Positions 17,105 through 26,070 of a stretch of DNA of 64,000 nucleotides are shown here, in pieces. The stretch is from Propionibacteriaceae bacterium (GTDB lineage Bacteria; Actinomycetota; Actinomycetes; Propionibacteriales; Propionibacteriaceae): NCBI GenBank assembly GCA_016717345.1, contig JADKFR010000009.1, forward strand, positions 69,336 through 133,335, written 5' to 3'. The translations under genes were made by a program, and so were the position numbers. Position 1 is the stretch's first letter. The number at the start of each line of letters is the position of its first letter. The notes under the pieces are model-generated. The model ran no database searches and was not told where the DNA came from. It saw only the letters and a list, made by a program, of their open reading frames with translations.

Positions 17105-19452
17105 CGCGACACCTCCCACGCGGGTGGATCAGCATGCAGCGCCGCGAAGTCGAGGCGTAGGGCGGCTGGCTCACCCGTCCAGGCGGTCAGGGCATCATCG
17201 GCGTCGAGTTGTCCCAGCCACGACCGCATCGCCGACAATCGCCGGCTCCCGGCCCGGTGATGACTCAGGCCCAGATCGTGGTGTTCCAGACCCTCCAGCG
17301 TCTGGCTGGTGAACGGGAGCGGTTTGACGACCACGTGCAGGACCTGTCCGTCGACGCCGGCGATCAGGGTCGTCCCGGCCTTGACCTGCACCCGATCGTC
17401 AGCGGACAGGTTCGGGTCCTCCAGGTCGAGGCGCCGCTGCCGGAACTGGATCACGATCTCAGGGTGAGGCTGTCGGTCCTGGGCCTGCCGATAGGCGACA
17501 TGGACGCCGACCACCGCGATGGGCTGGGTGGGCTCAAGGCCGAGCTCGACCGCGTTGCGGCGCGCCCAGATGTTCAGCGAGGTGTAGCGCTCCTGCTCTT
17601 CGTCGCGGTCCCGCTTCCGGTCCCCGAGCGGGGTCCCACCTTCTGACCCCATCGCCCAAGCGGCCCGACCCGAAGCGTCCAGGTTCAGGGTCGCCGAGAC
17701 GATCAGGCGGCTGAGGTCGATCGGCGGCTCCGCGTCCCGCAACGACAGCGGACGATCCGGGGCCGGCCACATCAGCGCGTCGTCGGCCAGCGACGTCACG
17801 CCCTCGGGGTAGATCCCACGGGCCCGCATGGCTTCCACGAGGGTGCCGCGGAGGCGGCCGCCATCGTCGGGATACAGCAGGTGATCCGCCGTGACGATCG
17901 CTCGCACCACGTCCCCGAACGTCACGTCCACGTCGGGAAGGTAGTCGAAGGCCCGCACCACGACCCCCAACAGGGTGTCAGCGACCATGACCGCCTCCTT
18001 GGTGACGCGGTTCACCAGGTCGGACTGGAGTTGCCCAGGGGGCAGCACCCCTGAGCCCCCGGTCGCGATTCGGATGAGGTCCCCGATGGCCCGCTGGTGC
18101 ATGGTGACGAACGCCTCAAAGACCGCGGCCACGAAGAAGGCCCCCCGCTGGTGGGGTTCGGTGGCGGCCCGGAACGCGGCCGGTGACCGTTCGGCCTCCA
18201 GCGCGCTCCGCAAGGCAGCACCCCGTCCGGTCGAGGAGCCGAACTCCCGAGCCAGGTCCAGCAGCCCGGTGCTCTTGCGAAGGTCGCCGGCCGAGGACGC
18301 CACAGCGGCCCGCACCACATCGAAGTGCACGAAGTGCTGGAACAGCGCGACCAGGTCGGCGAACGCCTCATGCCAGGCGAACACGTCAGGATTGGTGGCT
18401 TCGGAGAAGCACGGACGCCAGCGATGCATGATCGCGTGCGTCACCTCGTGGGCGATGATGTCGCTCGACAGGCAGGTGAAGATCCGCTGGCCGGGCAGGT
18501 GCTCACCGAGGTCGTCCCGGGTGGCCCGGTAGTAGCCGAACATCACCGCGTTGCTCGCGGCGTCGAAGAACGCGTTGCGCCCGTCGAAGGCGTGCGGCAC
18601 GAGCTTCAACCGCTCGGTGCCCCGCCACCGGAAACGACGCCCGGCGAACCGCTCGAAGCGCTCGAGCACGCTCATCGACACCGCGTAGACGACCTGTTGA
18701 TGCGTCCGGGGGTCGTGCTCGGCCGGCCGCAGGCCGCCGCGGGCGAGGATGGTCGGATCATTGAGGTCGACCGGCTCGTACCAGCACTTCCGGGTAGCGT
18801 CGAAATCGACCACCTGGACCAACTCACCCATCGGTCCCGGCCGCAGCGACGCCTCGAACGGCACGTCCACGATCAGGTACTCCCCAGAAAGCCGGGTCGA
18901 GGTCGGATCGAAGGCGTACGTGCGCAGCAGGCGTCTCATCGGGAGGCTGAGGGGCGGTCGATTCCAGACCCGTCCGGCCCCGGACGAGGCCACCGCCACG
19001 CCCTGGACCAGGTCGCGCAGCGCCGTCCACTGCGCCGAGGTGAGCACCCCGGGCTCACCGCCAGGAGGCCGCACGACGAGCTCCGAGGCTGCCAGCACCT
19101 CAACACGGGCCAGGTCCGAGATCCCCAGCAACACCCGCTCCACCACCATCTCGACGCCCACCAGGGTTCGACGCTTCGCGCGTTCCCGCCAGAACTGGTC
19201 CGGCCGCCCGCTGCGGGCCCGGCCGGTCACCCGCCCCACCCCCCACAGTCCGGGGGCGGGGTCATCCTGTTCACCGGTCAGCACCAGCACGACCGGATCT
19301 CCGACGGCCATCGCCGCGGCGCGACGGCCCTCACCAACCGGCCAGCTCTCCAGCTCGTTGCTGCCGGCTGAGCGGAACAACTCAAGGTCCCATTCCAGTG
19401 GGTCACCCCACAGCACCCAGGCGCCGAACGGTCCCCCAGCCGGCCCCGCCAT
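17101..19452 (-). CDS. EVE-like domain fused to gluzincin-type HEVTH metallopeptidase
   Basis: A 783-residue protein I do not recognise as a named family. Residues ~10-150 look like an EVE/PUA-like domain: AWVLWGDPLEWDLELF, WPVGEGRR, MAVGDPVVLVLTGEQD, GLWGVGRVTG, VEMVVERVLL and the closing VLTSAQWTALRDLV. EVE domains bind modified bases in nucleic acid. After a ~170-residue linker region comes SSDIIAHEVTHAIMHRW (H335, E336, H339) and then FAWHEAFADLVALFQHF with the presumed third zinc ligand Glu362, a gluzincin-like arrangement. The C-terminal ~200 residues are unassigned. It is first in an operon with the MBL gene (ATGA overlap). ATG 19452 is chosen because GGAGGG lies five bases ahead. Domain calls are by eye. 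Confidence 0.72.
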   Translation of the reverse strand: MAGPAGGPFGAWVLWGDPLEWDLELFRSAGSNELESWPVGEGRRAAAMAVGDPVVLVLTGEQDDPAPGLWGVGRVTGRARSGRPDQFWRERAKRRTLVGVEMVVERVLLGISDLARVEVLAASELVVRPPGGEPGVLTSAQWTALRDLVQGVAVASSGAGRVWNRPPLSLPMRRLLRTYAFDPTSTRLSGEYLIVDVPFEASLRPGPMGELVQVVDFDATRKCWYEPVDLNDPTILARGGLRPAEHDPRTHQQVVYAVSMSVLERFERFAGRRFRWRGTERLKLVPHAFDGRNAFFDAASNAVMFGYYRATRDDLGEHLPGQRIFTCLSSDIIAHEVTHAIMHRWRPCFSEATNPDVFAWHEAFADLVALFQHFVHFDVVRAAVASSAGDLRKSTGLLDLAREFGSSTGRGAALRSALEAERSPAAFRAATEPHQRGAFFVAAVFEAFVTMHQRAIGDLIRIATGGSGVLPPGQLQSDLVNRVTKEAVMVADTLLGVVVRAFDYLPDVDVTFGDVVRAIVTADHLLYPDDGGRLRGTLVEAMRARGIYPEGVTSLADDALMWPAPDRPLSLRDAEPPIDLSRLIVSATLNLDASGRAAWAMGSEGGTPLGDRKRDRDEEQERYTSLNIWARRNAVELGLEPTQPIAVVGVHVAYRQAQDRQPHPEIVIQFRQRRLDLEDPNLSADDRVQVKAGTTLIAGVDGQVLHVVVKPLPFTSQTLEGLEHHDLGLSHHRAGSRRLSAMRSWLGQLDADDALTAWTGEPAALRLDFAALHADPPAWEVSR

Positions 19453-19600
19453 CGCCACCCTCCGCTCCCACGGTCCCCGCGATCCGCGTCACCAGCCTGG
19501 GCGATGAGCGATGCGGCTCACTTCAGCGTGGCACCGGCGACGACGCCGTGGGGGGCAAACCGGGCCAGTCCGCACAAGTACCCAGGCGAGCGCCCGTCCC

Positions 19601-20884
19601 TCACAGGGAGCGCAGGGCGTCGATCGGGTTGAGACGGGCGGCGCGGTTCGCCGGGTAGTAGCCGAAGAACAGCCCGATGGAGACCGAGAATCCGGCGGCG
19701 ATCGCGATCGAACCGAGGGTGGGCAGCCCCGGGACCCCGAGCAGTGAGCTGCCGAAGAAGCCGAGCAGGCCACCCACCACGACGCCGAGGAAGCCGCCGA
19801 TCAGGCAGATCACGATGCTCTCCATGATGAACTGGGTCCGGATGTTGTTCGGCGTGGCGCCCACCGCCTGGCGCAACCCGATCTCGCGGGTGCGCTCGAC
19901 GACCGAGACCAGCATGATGTTCATGACCCCGATCCCGCCCACCAGGAGCGAGATGCCCGCGATCACCGAGATCGCGATGCTCAGGTTCCCCATCACGGTG
20001 TTGATCTGCTGGGTGATGGACTGCATCGCGGTGGCGGTGACGGTGTAGTCGTTGTTCTTCACGTAATAGCGGGCGAAGAAGGCCTTCAGCTGATCCGCAA
20101 AGGCCAGGGGGTCGACGTCCTTGGCCATCACCATCACACTCGCGTAGCCATCGGTACTACCGGTGAGGCGCTGGGCCGTGGAGACCGGGATGTAGACCGC
20201 GGTGGTGGTTTCCTTGTCTGCCACCTGCTGGACGGTCAGTGCGCTCTGCTCGTACTCGTAGACTCCCACCACGCTGAACGCATAGAGCTGCGTCCCGATC
20301 GAGAGCTTCACCTCCTTCCCGAGTGCCCCGGCGAGATCGCCACCGAACAGGGTCCTGACCAGGTGGTCGGACACCACCGCGACACCGCGCAGCGCCTTGA
20401 CGTCACCGTCGTTGAGGAACCGGCCGCGCTGCAGCGTGACGTTGTTGACCAGTCCGTAGTCCGCGCTCACCCCCAACAGCGAGACGTTGGCGTAGTCACG
20501 CCCGGCACGTGCCTTGCCCGAGCCGACCGCGTTGGTCAGTGAGACCCCTTCGACGCTGCTCGCGAAACGCCGGTGCATCGCGTCGATCATGGCGGGGGTG
20601 ATGAGGTCCTTGGCGGTGGGCTTCAGCGTCGACGTCTGCTGGGACAGCCCCGGGGGTCCCGCGAAGGTTCGGGTCTGGCCACGCTGTTGCAGCGACACCG
20701 TGATGTTGTTGGCGCCGAAGGTGCTGAGCGAGGTGTTGATCGATCCCGTGAGCGCGTTGCCGACGGTGAGGATGGCGATCACCGAACCGATGCCGATGAT
20801 GATGCCGAGCATCGTCAGCAGGGCCCGCATCTTGTTCATGAGCAGGCTGCGCATCGCGATCTGGATGCTGGCGTTGAGGTTCAT
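19601..20884 (-). CDS. MacB-like ABC transporter permease (FtsX family)
   Basis: A 427-residue permease with the MacB layout: an N-terminal membrane helix (MRALLTMLGIIIGIGSVIAI), a ~230-residue extracytoplasmic MacB_PCD domain, and three C-terminal helices of the FtsX domain (LSIAISVIAGISLLVGGIGV, then ERTREIGLRQAVGATPNNIR, SIVICLIGGFLGVVVGGLLG, and GSIAIAAGFSVSIGLFFGYY PANRAARLNPIDALR). It forms the membrane part of a tripartite-like exporter with the adaptor and ATPase encoded just upstream. The gap to the adaptor stop is 42 bases. No outer membrane partner is expected in a Gram-positive host. Confidence 0.9.
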   Translation of the reverse strand: MNLNASIQIAMRSLLMNKMRALLTMLGIIIGIGSVIAILTVGNALTGSINTSLSTFGANNITVSLQQRGQTRTFAGPPGLSQQTSTLKPTAKDLITPAMIDAMHRRFASSVEGVSLTNAVGSGKARAGRDYANVSLLGVSADYGLVNNVTLQRGRFLNDGDVKALRGVAVVSDHLVRTLFGGDLAGALGKEVKLSIGTQLYAFSVVGVYEYEQSALTVQQVADKETTTAVYIPVSTAQRLTGSTDGYASVMVMAKDVDPLAFADQLKAFFARYYVKNNDYTVTATAMQSITQQINTVMGNLSIAISVIAGISLLVGGIGVMNIMLVSVVERTREIGLRQAVGATPNNIRTQFIMESIVICLIGGFLGVVVGGLLGFFGSSLLGVPGLPTLGSIAIAAGFSVSIGLFFGYYPANRAARLNPIDALRSL

Positions 20885-20926
20885 CAGCCACGCCCCCGCC
20901 GGCGCTCTCTCACGGGTCCACCGCCC

Positions 20927-22528
20927 TCACGCGCCGCTGAGGGCCACGACGCTCCCGGCCCGGTACTTGGTGGGGTTGGTGAGCACGCGCAGGCCCGGTT
21001 GGACGCCGCCGCCGGAGATGGCCACGTCGACGTCGGTCTCCAGTCCGAGCGTCACCGGGACCTCCTGGACGGTGTACTTTCCGTCCGGACGGGGAGCCAA
21101 CGCGAGCATCACCTGGCTTCCCTGGGCGTTGGCGTACACGGCGTCCAACGGCACCGACAGGACATCGTCCTGCTGCGACACCACGTACTGCAGCCGGGCG
21201 TTCATGCCGATCTTGAGACCGGTGTTCAGGGAGGTGACGTCCACGGTGGTCGGGTACTGGATGTCGCTTCCTGTGATCGACTGGCCCGCGGCGTCCTTGG
21301 TGGACGCCGGCGCCACCGAGGTGACGGTGCCCTCAGAGACCGCGTCCCGGGTACCGTCCGCGGTGATGAGGACCTTCATCCCGGGCGTGACGGTGTTGAC
21401 GTCGTACTCGTTGACCGAGGATGCGATCTCCAGCCGGTCGGTCGACTCAACGACGAACAGGACGCCTGAGGCAGGGGCTCCGAGGGTGGCGTAGACCGCG
21501 GTGATGGTCCCGGACACGGGAGAGGCGATAGTGGCCGACGCTCGATCGGCCAGGAGCCCGGCCAGATCGGCGACGGCGGCGTCCTGCCGCCCGGACGCCT
21601 GGCTGCTCGTCACCGCGTCCTGGCCGCTCTGGACTTCGGTCTGGGCGGACGCCTGCGCGGCGGACAAGCCGTTCTTGGCGCTGGTGTAGGCGTCACGGGC
21701 CTGGCGGGCCGCGGCCTTCAAGTCCGAAAGCGTGTTCTCGGCGGTGGTGTCGGTCGCGTCGTATGCGTCCCTGGCGTTCCGGCAGGCCGTCCGGGCGGCG
21801 TCGAGCGCGTTCACCGCCTGGTCCAGGGCGACCTTGAGCGGATCTGGATAGTCAGGCATTCCGCCGCTCATCCAGGCGTCGCGGGCCTTCTGCTCGTTGT
21901 AGGTGGCGGTCGTCAGATTGGCCTTGGCATTGTCAAGAGCCGTCTGAGCGGCGACGAGCTGGGAATTCTGCCCGTCGTCAAGGGCGTCGGCGAAGTCCTC
22001 GTAGGTCTTGGTCGCCTTCGTCCAGTTCGCGTGGGCGGCGGTGACGGAACTCTGGGCGCTGACGATGCTCGGGTTCTTCCCGCTGCGGACGGCGTTCCTC
22101 GAAGCGCTCGCCTTGTGTTGCGCTGAGGCCAGCGACGCGGCGGCGACGGCCTGCGACTGGGTCATCGACGCCTTCTTGGAGGTGATCTGCTTGGTCAACG
22201 TCCTGGTGTCCAGTTGGGCCAGCACCTGATCCGCCGACACGTCATCGCCCACCTCCACATTCACCGCGGTGACCTGGTAAGTCAGCGTCGAGAAGATCTT
22301 CGTGGTGCTCGCGGCAGCGACGGTGCCGGTCGCGCTGATGCTGTCGGTGAGGGTGCCGGCTGTGAGCACCATGACGTCACTCGCCACGACGGTGGCGACC
22401 CGGGGTTGCAGGAGGCCCCAGGCCACTCCCCCGCCCCCGACCACCACGGCTGCCACCGTCACGGGAACGATCCACCGGCGGCGGGCCTTGCGTTTCACCG
22501 GAGTGAGGACGGGTTGCTCGGCGCTCAT
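20927..22528 (-). CDS. HlyD/MacA-like periplasmic adaptor subunit
   Basis: A 533-residue membrane-fusion/adaptor protein. One N-terminal helix (WIVPVTVAAVVVGGGGVAWG) anchors it. A split biotinyl-lipoyl-like domain (SATGTVAAASTTKIFSTLTY, then VNVEVGDDVSADQVLAQLDT and later ASPVSGTITAVYATLGAPAS) brackets a long alpha-helical, alanine-rich coiled-coil region (~110-330). The beta-barrel segment IASSVNEYDVNTVTPGMKVL follows. It links the FtsX-type permease to its substrate or cell envelope. The ATG 22528 overlaps the ATPase stop as ATGA, giving an ATPase-adaptor-permease operon. The coiled-coil region is longer than in MacA. Confidence 0.87.
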   Translation of the reverse strand: MSAEQPVLTPVKRKARRRWIVPVTVAAVVVGGGGVAWGLLQPRVATVVASDVMVLTAGTLTDSISATGTVAAASTTKIFSTLTYQVTAVNVEVGDDVSADQVLAQLDTRTLTKQITSKKASMTQSQAVAAASLASAQHKASASRNAVRSGKNPSIVSAQSSVTAAHANWTKATKTYEDFADALDDGQNSQLVAAQTALDNAKANLTTATYNEQKARDAWMSGGMPDYPDPLKVALDQAVNALDAARTACRNARDAYDATDTTAENTLSDLKAAARQARDAYTSAKNGLSAAQASAQTEVQSGQDAVTSSQASGRQDAAVADLAGLLADRASATIASPVSGTITAVYATLGAPASGVLFVVESTDRLEIASSVNEYDVNTVTPGMKVLITADGTRDAVSEGTVTSVAPASTKDAAGQSITGSDIQYPTTVDVTSLNTGLKIGMNARLQYVVSQQDDVLSVPLDAVYANAQGSQVMLALAPRPDGKYTVQEVPVTLGLETDVDVAISGGGVQPGLRVLTNPTKYRAGSVVALSGA

Positions 22529-23253
22529 CGCAGACCTCCCGGATCCAGCGCGGCGGCGTCGGGTGCCGAGGGCAGGCGGGGCTGCTCGGCCAGATACCCG
22601 TCGAGGATCGTGACGATGCGCTCGGCGTGGTGGGCCACCTCGGGCTCGTGCGTGATCATGACGATGGTCTTCCCCTCGCGGTGGATCTCCTCCACCAACT
22701 CCATGACCTGGGCTCCGGTCTTCTGGTCGAGTGCCCCGGTCGGCTCGTCGGCGAGCAGGACGCTGGGGCCGTTGATGAGGGCTCTGGCGATCGCCACGCG
22801 CTGCTGCTGGCCGCCGGAGAGCTGCGTCGGAAGGTTGCGCAACTTGGCACCCAGGCCCATGCGGTCCAGAAGCTCGCTCGCACGGCGACGTCGCTCCGCG
22901 GCCCCGAGCCCCGCGTACACAAGGGGCAACTCGGTGTTCTCCAGCGCGCTGAGCCTGGGCAACAGCTGAAAGGACTGGAAGACGAACCCGATCTCGGTGT
23001 TGCGGATCCGGGCCAACTCGGCCCGGCTCAAGCTGCCGACCAGGTTCCCGGCGAGTCGATAGGTGCCGCTGGTGGGGGTATCGAGGCAGCCGAGAATGTT
23101 CATGATGGTGGATTTGCCCGATCCGGACGGGCCGAGAATCGACACGAATTCGCCGGCTTCGACGACGAAGTCCACGTGGTGGAGCACCTCGAGCTCGTCG
23201 CTGTCGAGGAAATAGCTCTTGCAGAGGTCATGCATCTCGATCAGGGGCGCCAC
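22525..23253 (-). CDS. MacB-type ABC transporter ATPase
   Basis: A 242-residue ATP-binding subunit of the LolD/MacB class. It has Walker A GPSGSGKST, Q-loop VFQSFQLLPRLSALENTELP, signature LSGGQQQRVAIARAL, Walker B VLLADEPTGALD and the H-loop MITHEPEVAHHAERIV. It is the first gene of the exporter operon and overlaps the adaptor gene by four bases. Substrates of such exporters include peptides, antibiotics and lipoproteins; nothing here specifies which. ATG 23253 is preceded by a GAGGC stretch. Confidence 0.92.
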   Translation of the reverse strand: MAPLIEMHDLCKSYFLDSDELEVLHHVDFVVEAGEFVSILGPSGSGKSTIMNILGCLDTPTSGTYRLAGNLVGSLSRAELARIRNTEIGFVFQSFQLLPRLSALENTELPLVYAGLGAAERRRRASELLDRMGLGAKLRNLPTQLSGGQQQRVAIARALINGPSVLLADEPTGALDQKTGAQVMELVEEIHREGKTIVMITHEPEVAHHAERIVTILDGYLAEQPRLPSAPDAAALDPGGLR

Positions 23254-23523
23254 GATGGCCTCCCGAGGCGCCTCGGGACCTGTGTCCCGTCCGGCTCACC
23301 GGGCGGGAACCGAACGGCCCACGTCATAATCGTCGAGCCTACTTCGCTGCCGCGCGGTAACGAATGGCTTGCGGTGAAGGAGCACCCATGGTGCGATCGG
23401 TGGTTGAGGGTCTCGCCGGCCGATGGAGGCCCGATCTGGTCGCGGTCGTCGCGATCAGGTCCCCAGACCTGAGCCCCGCCGTGGGGCCAGCGACCCGGTG
23501 ACGTCTCCCAGCCGGTCTTCCCC

Positions 23524-24210
23524 TCAGCGTTCAGCGGCCCGCGCCAATCCGTCCAGCAGCAGGTCGAGGGTGAATTCGAACTCGTTCTGGCTGTCGCACC
23601 AGCCGAGGGGGTCCTCGTCGTGGTCGTGGACTTCGGAGGCGATCATCGCTGTGAGGTGCGGAAGGGCCTCGGCCATGGCAGCGAACTCGGCTTCGGCGGC
23701 CTCCTCGTCCAGGCTGCCGCCGTCGGAGTCGGGGGTGAACAGTTCCTGGGTGAATCCGAGCACCAGAGTGCCGAGGGAGTGGATGGCTCGGTGGCCGAGG
23801 TGATAGCTCAGGCCGCCACGGATCAGGGTCGCGAGGACTTCCTCGTAGTAGGGATACAGGCCCGCCGGGATGCTCGAGCGTGAGCCGAGCAGGTTCGGTG
23901 CCCAACGGTGGCGCACGATCACGTCGCGGGCGACCAGGCAGCGGCGGCGAAGCGACGTCCGCCAGTCATCGTCGACCCCTGCCTCCACCGCGACCGCGTT
24001 GGAGATCTCGGCGATGACAGCCTCGGCGAGCCCGTCGAGGAGGAGCTCCTTGCCGGGCACGTGGTGGTAGAGGGACATCGCCTCAACACCGAGGTCGGCG
24101 GCGAGGCGGCGCATGGTCAGTGCCGAGAGACCCGCGACGTCGGCCAGTGCCATCGCGGCCGCCAGCAGGCGCTCCCGACTCAGCGGCGCACGCGCTGTGG
24201 CTGTCGTCAT
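23524..24210 (-). CDS. TetR-family transcriptional regulator
   Basis: A 228-residue repressor. The N-terminal HTH reads RERLLAAAMALADVAGLSAL TMRRLAADLGVEAMSLYHHV, the standard TetR DNA-binding domain. The C-terminal ligand domain ends LDLLLDGLARAAER. Of two near-adjacent ATG codons, 24210 is chosen because AGGAG lies about six bases ahead; the one at 24216 would abut the ribosome site. The frame is open far upstream without a stop, but that extension is low-complexity and runs through the divergent gene, so it is rejected. It is divergent from a DUF4386 membrane protein across a 75-bp gap with two operator-like repeats, suggesting it represses both. Confidence 0.88.
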   Translation of the reverse strand: MTTATARAPLSRERLLAAAMALADVAGLSALTMRRLAADLGVEAMSLYHHVPGKELLLDGLAEAVIAEISNAVAVEAGVDDDWRTSLRRRCLVARDVIVRHRWAPNLLGSRSSIPAGLYPYYEEVLATLIRGGLSYHLGHRAIHSLGTLVLGFTQELFTPDSDGGSLDEEAAEAEFAAMAEALPHLTAMIASEVHDHDEDPLGWCDSQNEFEFTLDLLLDGLARAAER

Positions 24211-24235
24211 CGTCATCTCCTCGCTCTTGCGCAAC

Positions 24236-24266
24236 CTTACACTGTATGAGACCCTTACATTGTAAG
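24236..24266. promoter_or_regulatory. Tandem TetR-type operators
   Basis: Two related inverted repeats sit between the divergent TetR and DUF4386 genes. The right one, CTTACATTGTAAG (24254-24266), is a perfect 6-bp inverted repeat around one base. The left one, CTTACACTGTATGAG (24236-24250), is an imperfect copy, centred about 18 bp away. Spacing and position fit two TetR dimers overlapping both promoters. Confidence 0.7.
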
Positions 24267-24285
24267 ACGTACCCGAGGAGAACCG

Positions 24286-24999
24286 ATGACCACCACTGCC
24301 GCCACCTCTCAACGCCACGCGACCAGGCCAGAATTGGTCCGCACCGCACGCCTCACCGGCCTGCTGTACCTCGGGCTGGCCATCACCGGGATGCTCGGCT
24401 ATCTGCTGGTGCGCAACCAGCTCTACGTCGCTGACGACGCCCAGGCGACCTTGAACAACCTGACCAACAACCCGACCCTGGCGCGGCTCGGCATCGTGCT
24501 GGAGATGGGCGTCGTGATCACCCAGGCCCTCGTTGCGCTGTGGTTCTATCGCCTCTTCGCACGCGTCAACACGTTCGCCGCCGGCTCGCTCGCAGCATTC
24601 GGCCTGATCAACGCCACCGCGATCCTCGCCAGCGCCGCCCTGCTCGCGACCGCTTTCGACGTCAGTCAGGACCCGTCCCTCACCGTGACCGGCGGCACTG
24701 CCGCCACCACCCAGCTCCTGTACGCAGTGAGCGGCCACCTCTGGATGATCGGGGGAATCTTCTTCGGCCTCTGGCTGATCCCCATGGGCTGGCTCGCCCT
24801 GCGGTCGGGCTGGATGCCCGCCGCGCTCGGCTGGATCCTGATGATCGGCGGCGCTGGCTACGTCGCCAACGCCCTCCTGAGCTACCTCCTGGCCGACGCC
24901 GGCCTCGCCGTCGAACTGCTCACCACGCCGGCCACCATCGGTGAGTTGTGGATGGTGGGCTACCTCTGTCTTCGAGGCGTCCGGCGGACCCAGGGCTAG
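24286..24999 (+). CDS. DUF4386-family integral membrane protein
   Basis: A 237-residue protein with six predicted membrane helices, for example RLTGLLYLGLAITGMLGYLL, LGIVLEMGVVITQALVALWF, AGSLAAFGLINATAILASAA and WMIGGIFFGLWLIPMGWLAL. The overall pattern matches DUF4386, a family of unknown function often paired with TetR repressors. ATG 24286 follows GAGGAGAACCG. Divergent from the TetR gene and probably its target. Confidence 0.8.
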   Translation: MTTTAATSQRHATRPELVRTARLTGLLYLGLAITGMLGYLLVRNQLYVADDAQATLNNLTNNPTLARLGIVLEMGVVITQALVALWFYRLFARVNTFAAGSLAAFGLINATAILASAALLATAFDVSQDPSLTVTGGTAATTQLLYAVSGHLWMIGGIFFGLWLIPMGWLALRSGWMPAALGWILMIGGAGYVANALLSYLLADAGLAVELLTTPATIGELWMVGYLCLRGVRRTQG

Positions 25000-25032
25000 G
25001 CTGGTCGTGAGCACGAAAGGGCGTGGTGGGTT

Positions 25033-25266
25033 GTGTCGAAGGAGAAGAAGCGCTGGAGCGAGCAGTCGCCAGCCACACGCGGGGCCATCATCTCGATCGG
25101 CCTGCTGGACGCGGGCCTGCGGGCGTGGGCGCTCGCCGATCTGGTCAAGCGCCCCCCGAAGCACGTCAAGGGAACCAAGACGGCGTGGGCGATCGCGTTG
25201 GCCTTCGTCAACTCCGCGGGCGTCGTCCCGACCATCTACCTCGCCTGGGCCCGCAAAGCTGCCTGA
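25033..25266 (+). CDS. Small membrane-associated protein, unknown
   Basis: A 77-residue protein from GTG 25033. A charged N-terminus (MSKEKKRWSEQSPATRG) precedes a helix (AIISIGLLDAGLRAWALADL), a basic loop (VKRPPKHVKGTK) and a second helix (AWAIALAFVNSAGVVPTIYL). The topology resembles small two-helix actinobacterial proteins whose second helix opens with a Trp. It lies 33 bp after the DUF4386 stop on the same strand. Function unknown. Confidence 0.65.
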   Translation: MSKEKKRWSEQSPATRGAIISIGLLDAGLRAWALADLVKRPPKHVKGTKTAWAIALAFVNSAGVVPTIYLAWARKAA

Positions 25267-25305
25267 TCACCCTTGTCCACGCGATCAGCGAGGCATGATG
25301 AGGCC

Positions 25306-26067
25306 ATGATCGACTTCGGCCTTGACCGCGACGTGGCGTTGGTGACCGGAGCGTCCAGCGGCATCGGACAGGCGATCGCCCTCGCGTTGGGACGGGCGGG
25401 GGTCGCGGTCGGGTGCGGAGCGCGCTCCGCAGTTCGAGCCGCCGAAACCGTAAGCCGGATCGATGCTGCCGGCGGGCGGGCCCTGGCCATCGAGTGGGAC
25501 GTGACCGATCCCCAGCAGGCCGCGGCTGCGGTCGCGGCCATCGAGCAGGCCTTCGGCCCCCTGAGCCTGGCGGTCAACAACGCCGGGGTCGGTGCCGGGA
25601 CGCCCGCGCTGGAGCTGTCCCCCAGCCAGTGGCAGGTCGTCTTCGACACCAACGTCAACGGGGTCTTCTACGCCTGCCAGGCCGAAGCGCGGGCCATGCA
25701 ACAGCACGGACGTGGGGCCATCGTGAACATCGCCTCGATCTCGGCGACCATCGCCAACCGAAACCTGACCCAGGCGCAGTACAACGCCAGCAAGGCGGCG
25801 GTCGTGCACCTCACCAAGTCGCTGGCGGTGGAGTGGGCGCCGCTCGGCATCCGGGTGAACGCGGTCAGCCCCGGTTACACCCTCACCCCGATGAATCGCC
25901 GCCCGGAGGTAGCCGAACTGGTGGCCGAGTTCGCCGACACGACGCCGTTGGGCAGGCTCGCCGAACCCGACGAGATCGCCGGCCCCGTCCTCTTCCTGCT
26001 GGGACCAGCGGCCAGCTACATCACCGGGGTCGACCTGCTGGTCGACGGCGGCTACTGCTGCTGGTAG
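25306..26067 (+). CDS. Short-chain dehydrogenase/reductase (FabG-like)
   Basis: A 253-residue classical SDR with a complete active site: cofactor loop TGASSGIGQAIALAL, NNAGVG, catalytic NIASISAT (Ser), YNASK (Tyr, Lys) and the C-terminal GVDLLVDGGYCCW. ASPGYTLTPM-like NAVSPGYTLTPMNRRPEVAE follows the active site. The terminal dipeptide CCW is unusual next to the common DGGY. ATG 25306 chosen; an earlier in-frame GTG/TTG region lacks a ribosome site. Reaction: NAD(P)-linked oxidation of an alcohol or sugar; substrate unknown. Confidence 0.87.
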   Translation: MIDFGLDRDVALVTGASSGIGQAIALALGRAGVAVGCGARSAVRAAETVSRIDAAGGRALAIEWDVTDPQQAAAAVAAIEQAFGPLSLAVNNAGVGAGTPALELSPSQWQVVFDTNVNGVFYACQAEARAMQQHGRGAIVNIASISATIANRNLTQAQYNASKAAVVHLTKSLAVEWAPLGIRVNAVSPGYTLTPMNRRPEVAELVAEFADTTPLGRLAEPDEIAGPVLFLLGPAASYITGVDLLVDGGYCCW

Positions 26068-26070
26068 TCA

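Noticed and set aside
15896..17260. Long + strand open frame (~454 codons) over the MBL and peptidase genes
   Set aside because: It is antisense to genes with intact metal motifs and has arginine/glycine-rich composition without domains; a GC-driven shadow.
24211..25164. N-terminal extension of the TetR gene to 546 residues
   Set aside because: Runs antisense through the DUF4386 gene and over the operators; AGGAG points to ATG 24210.
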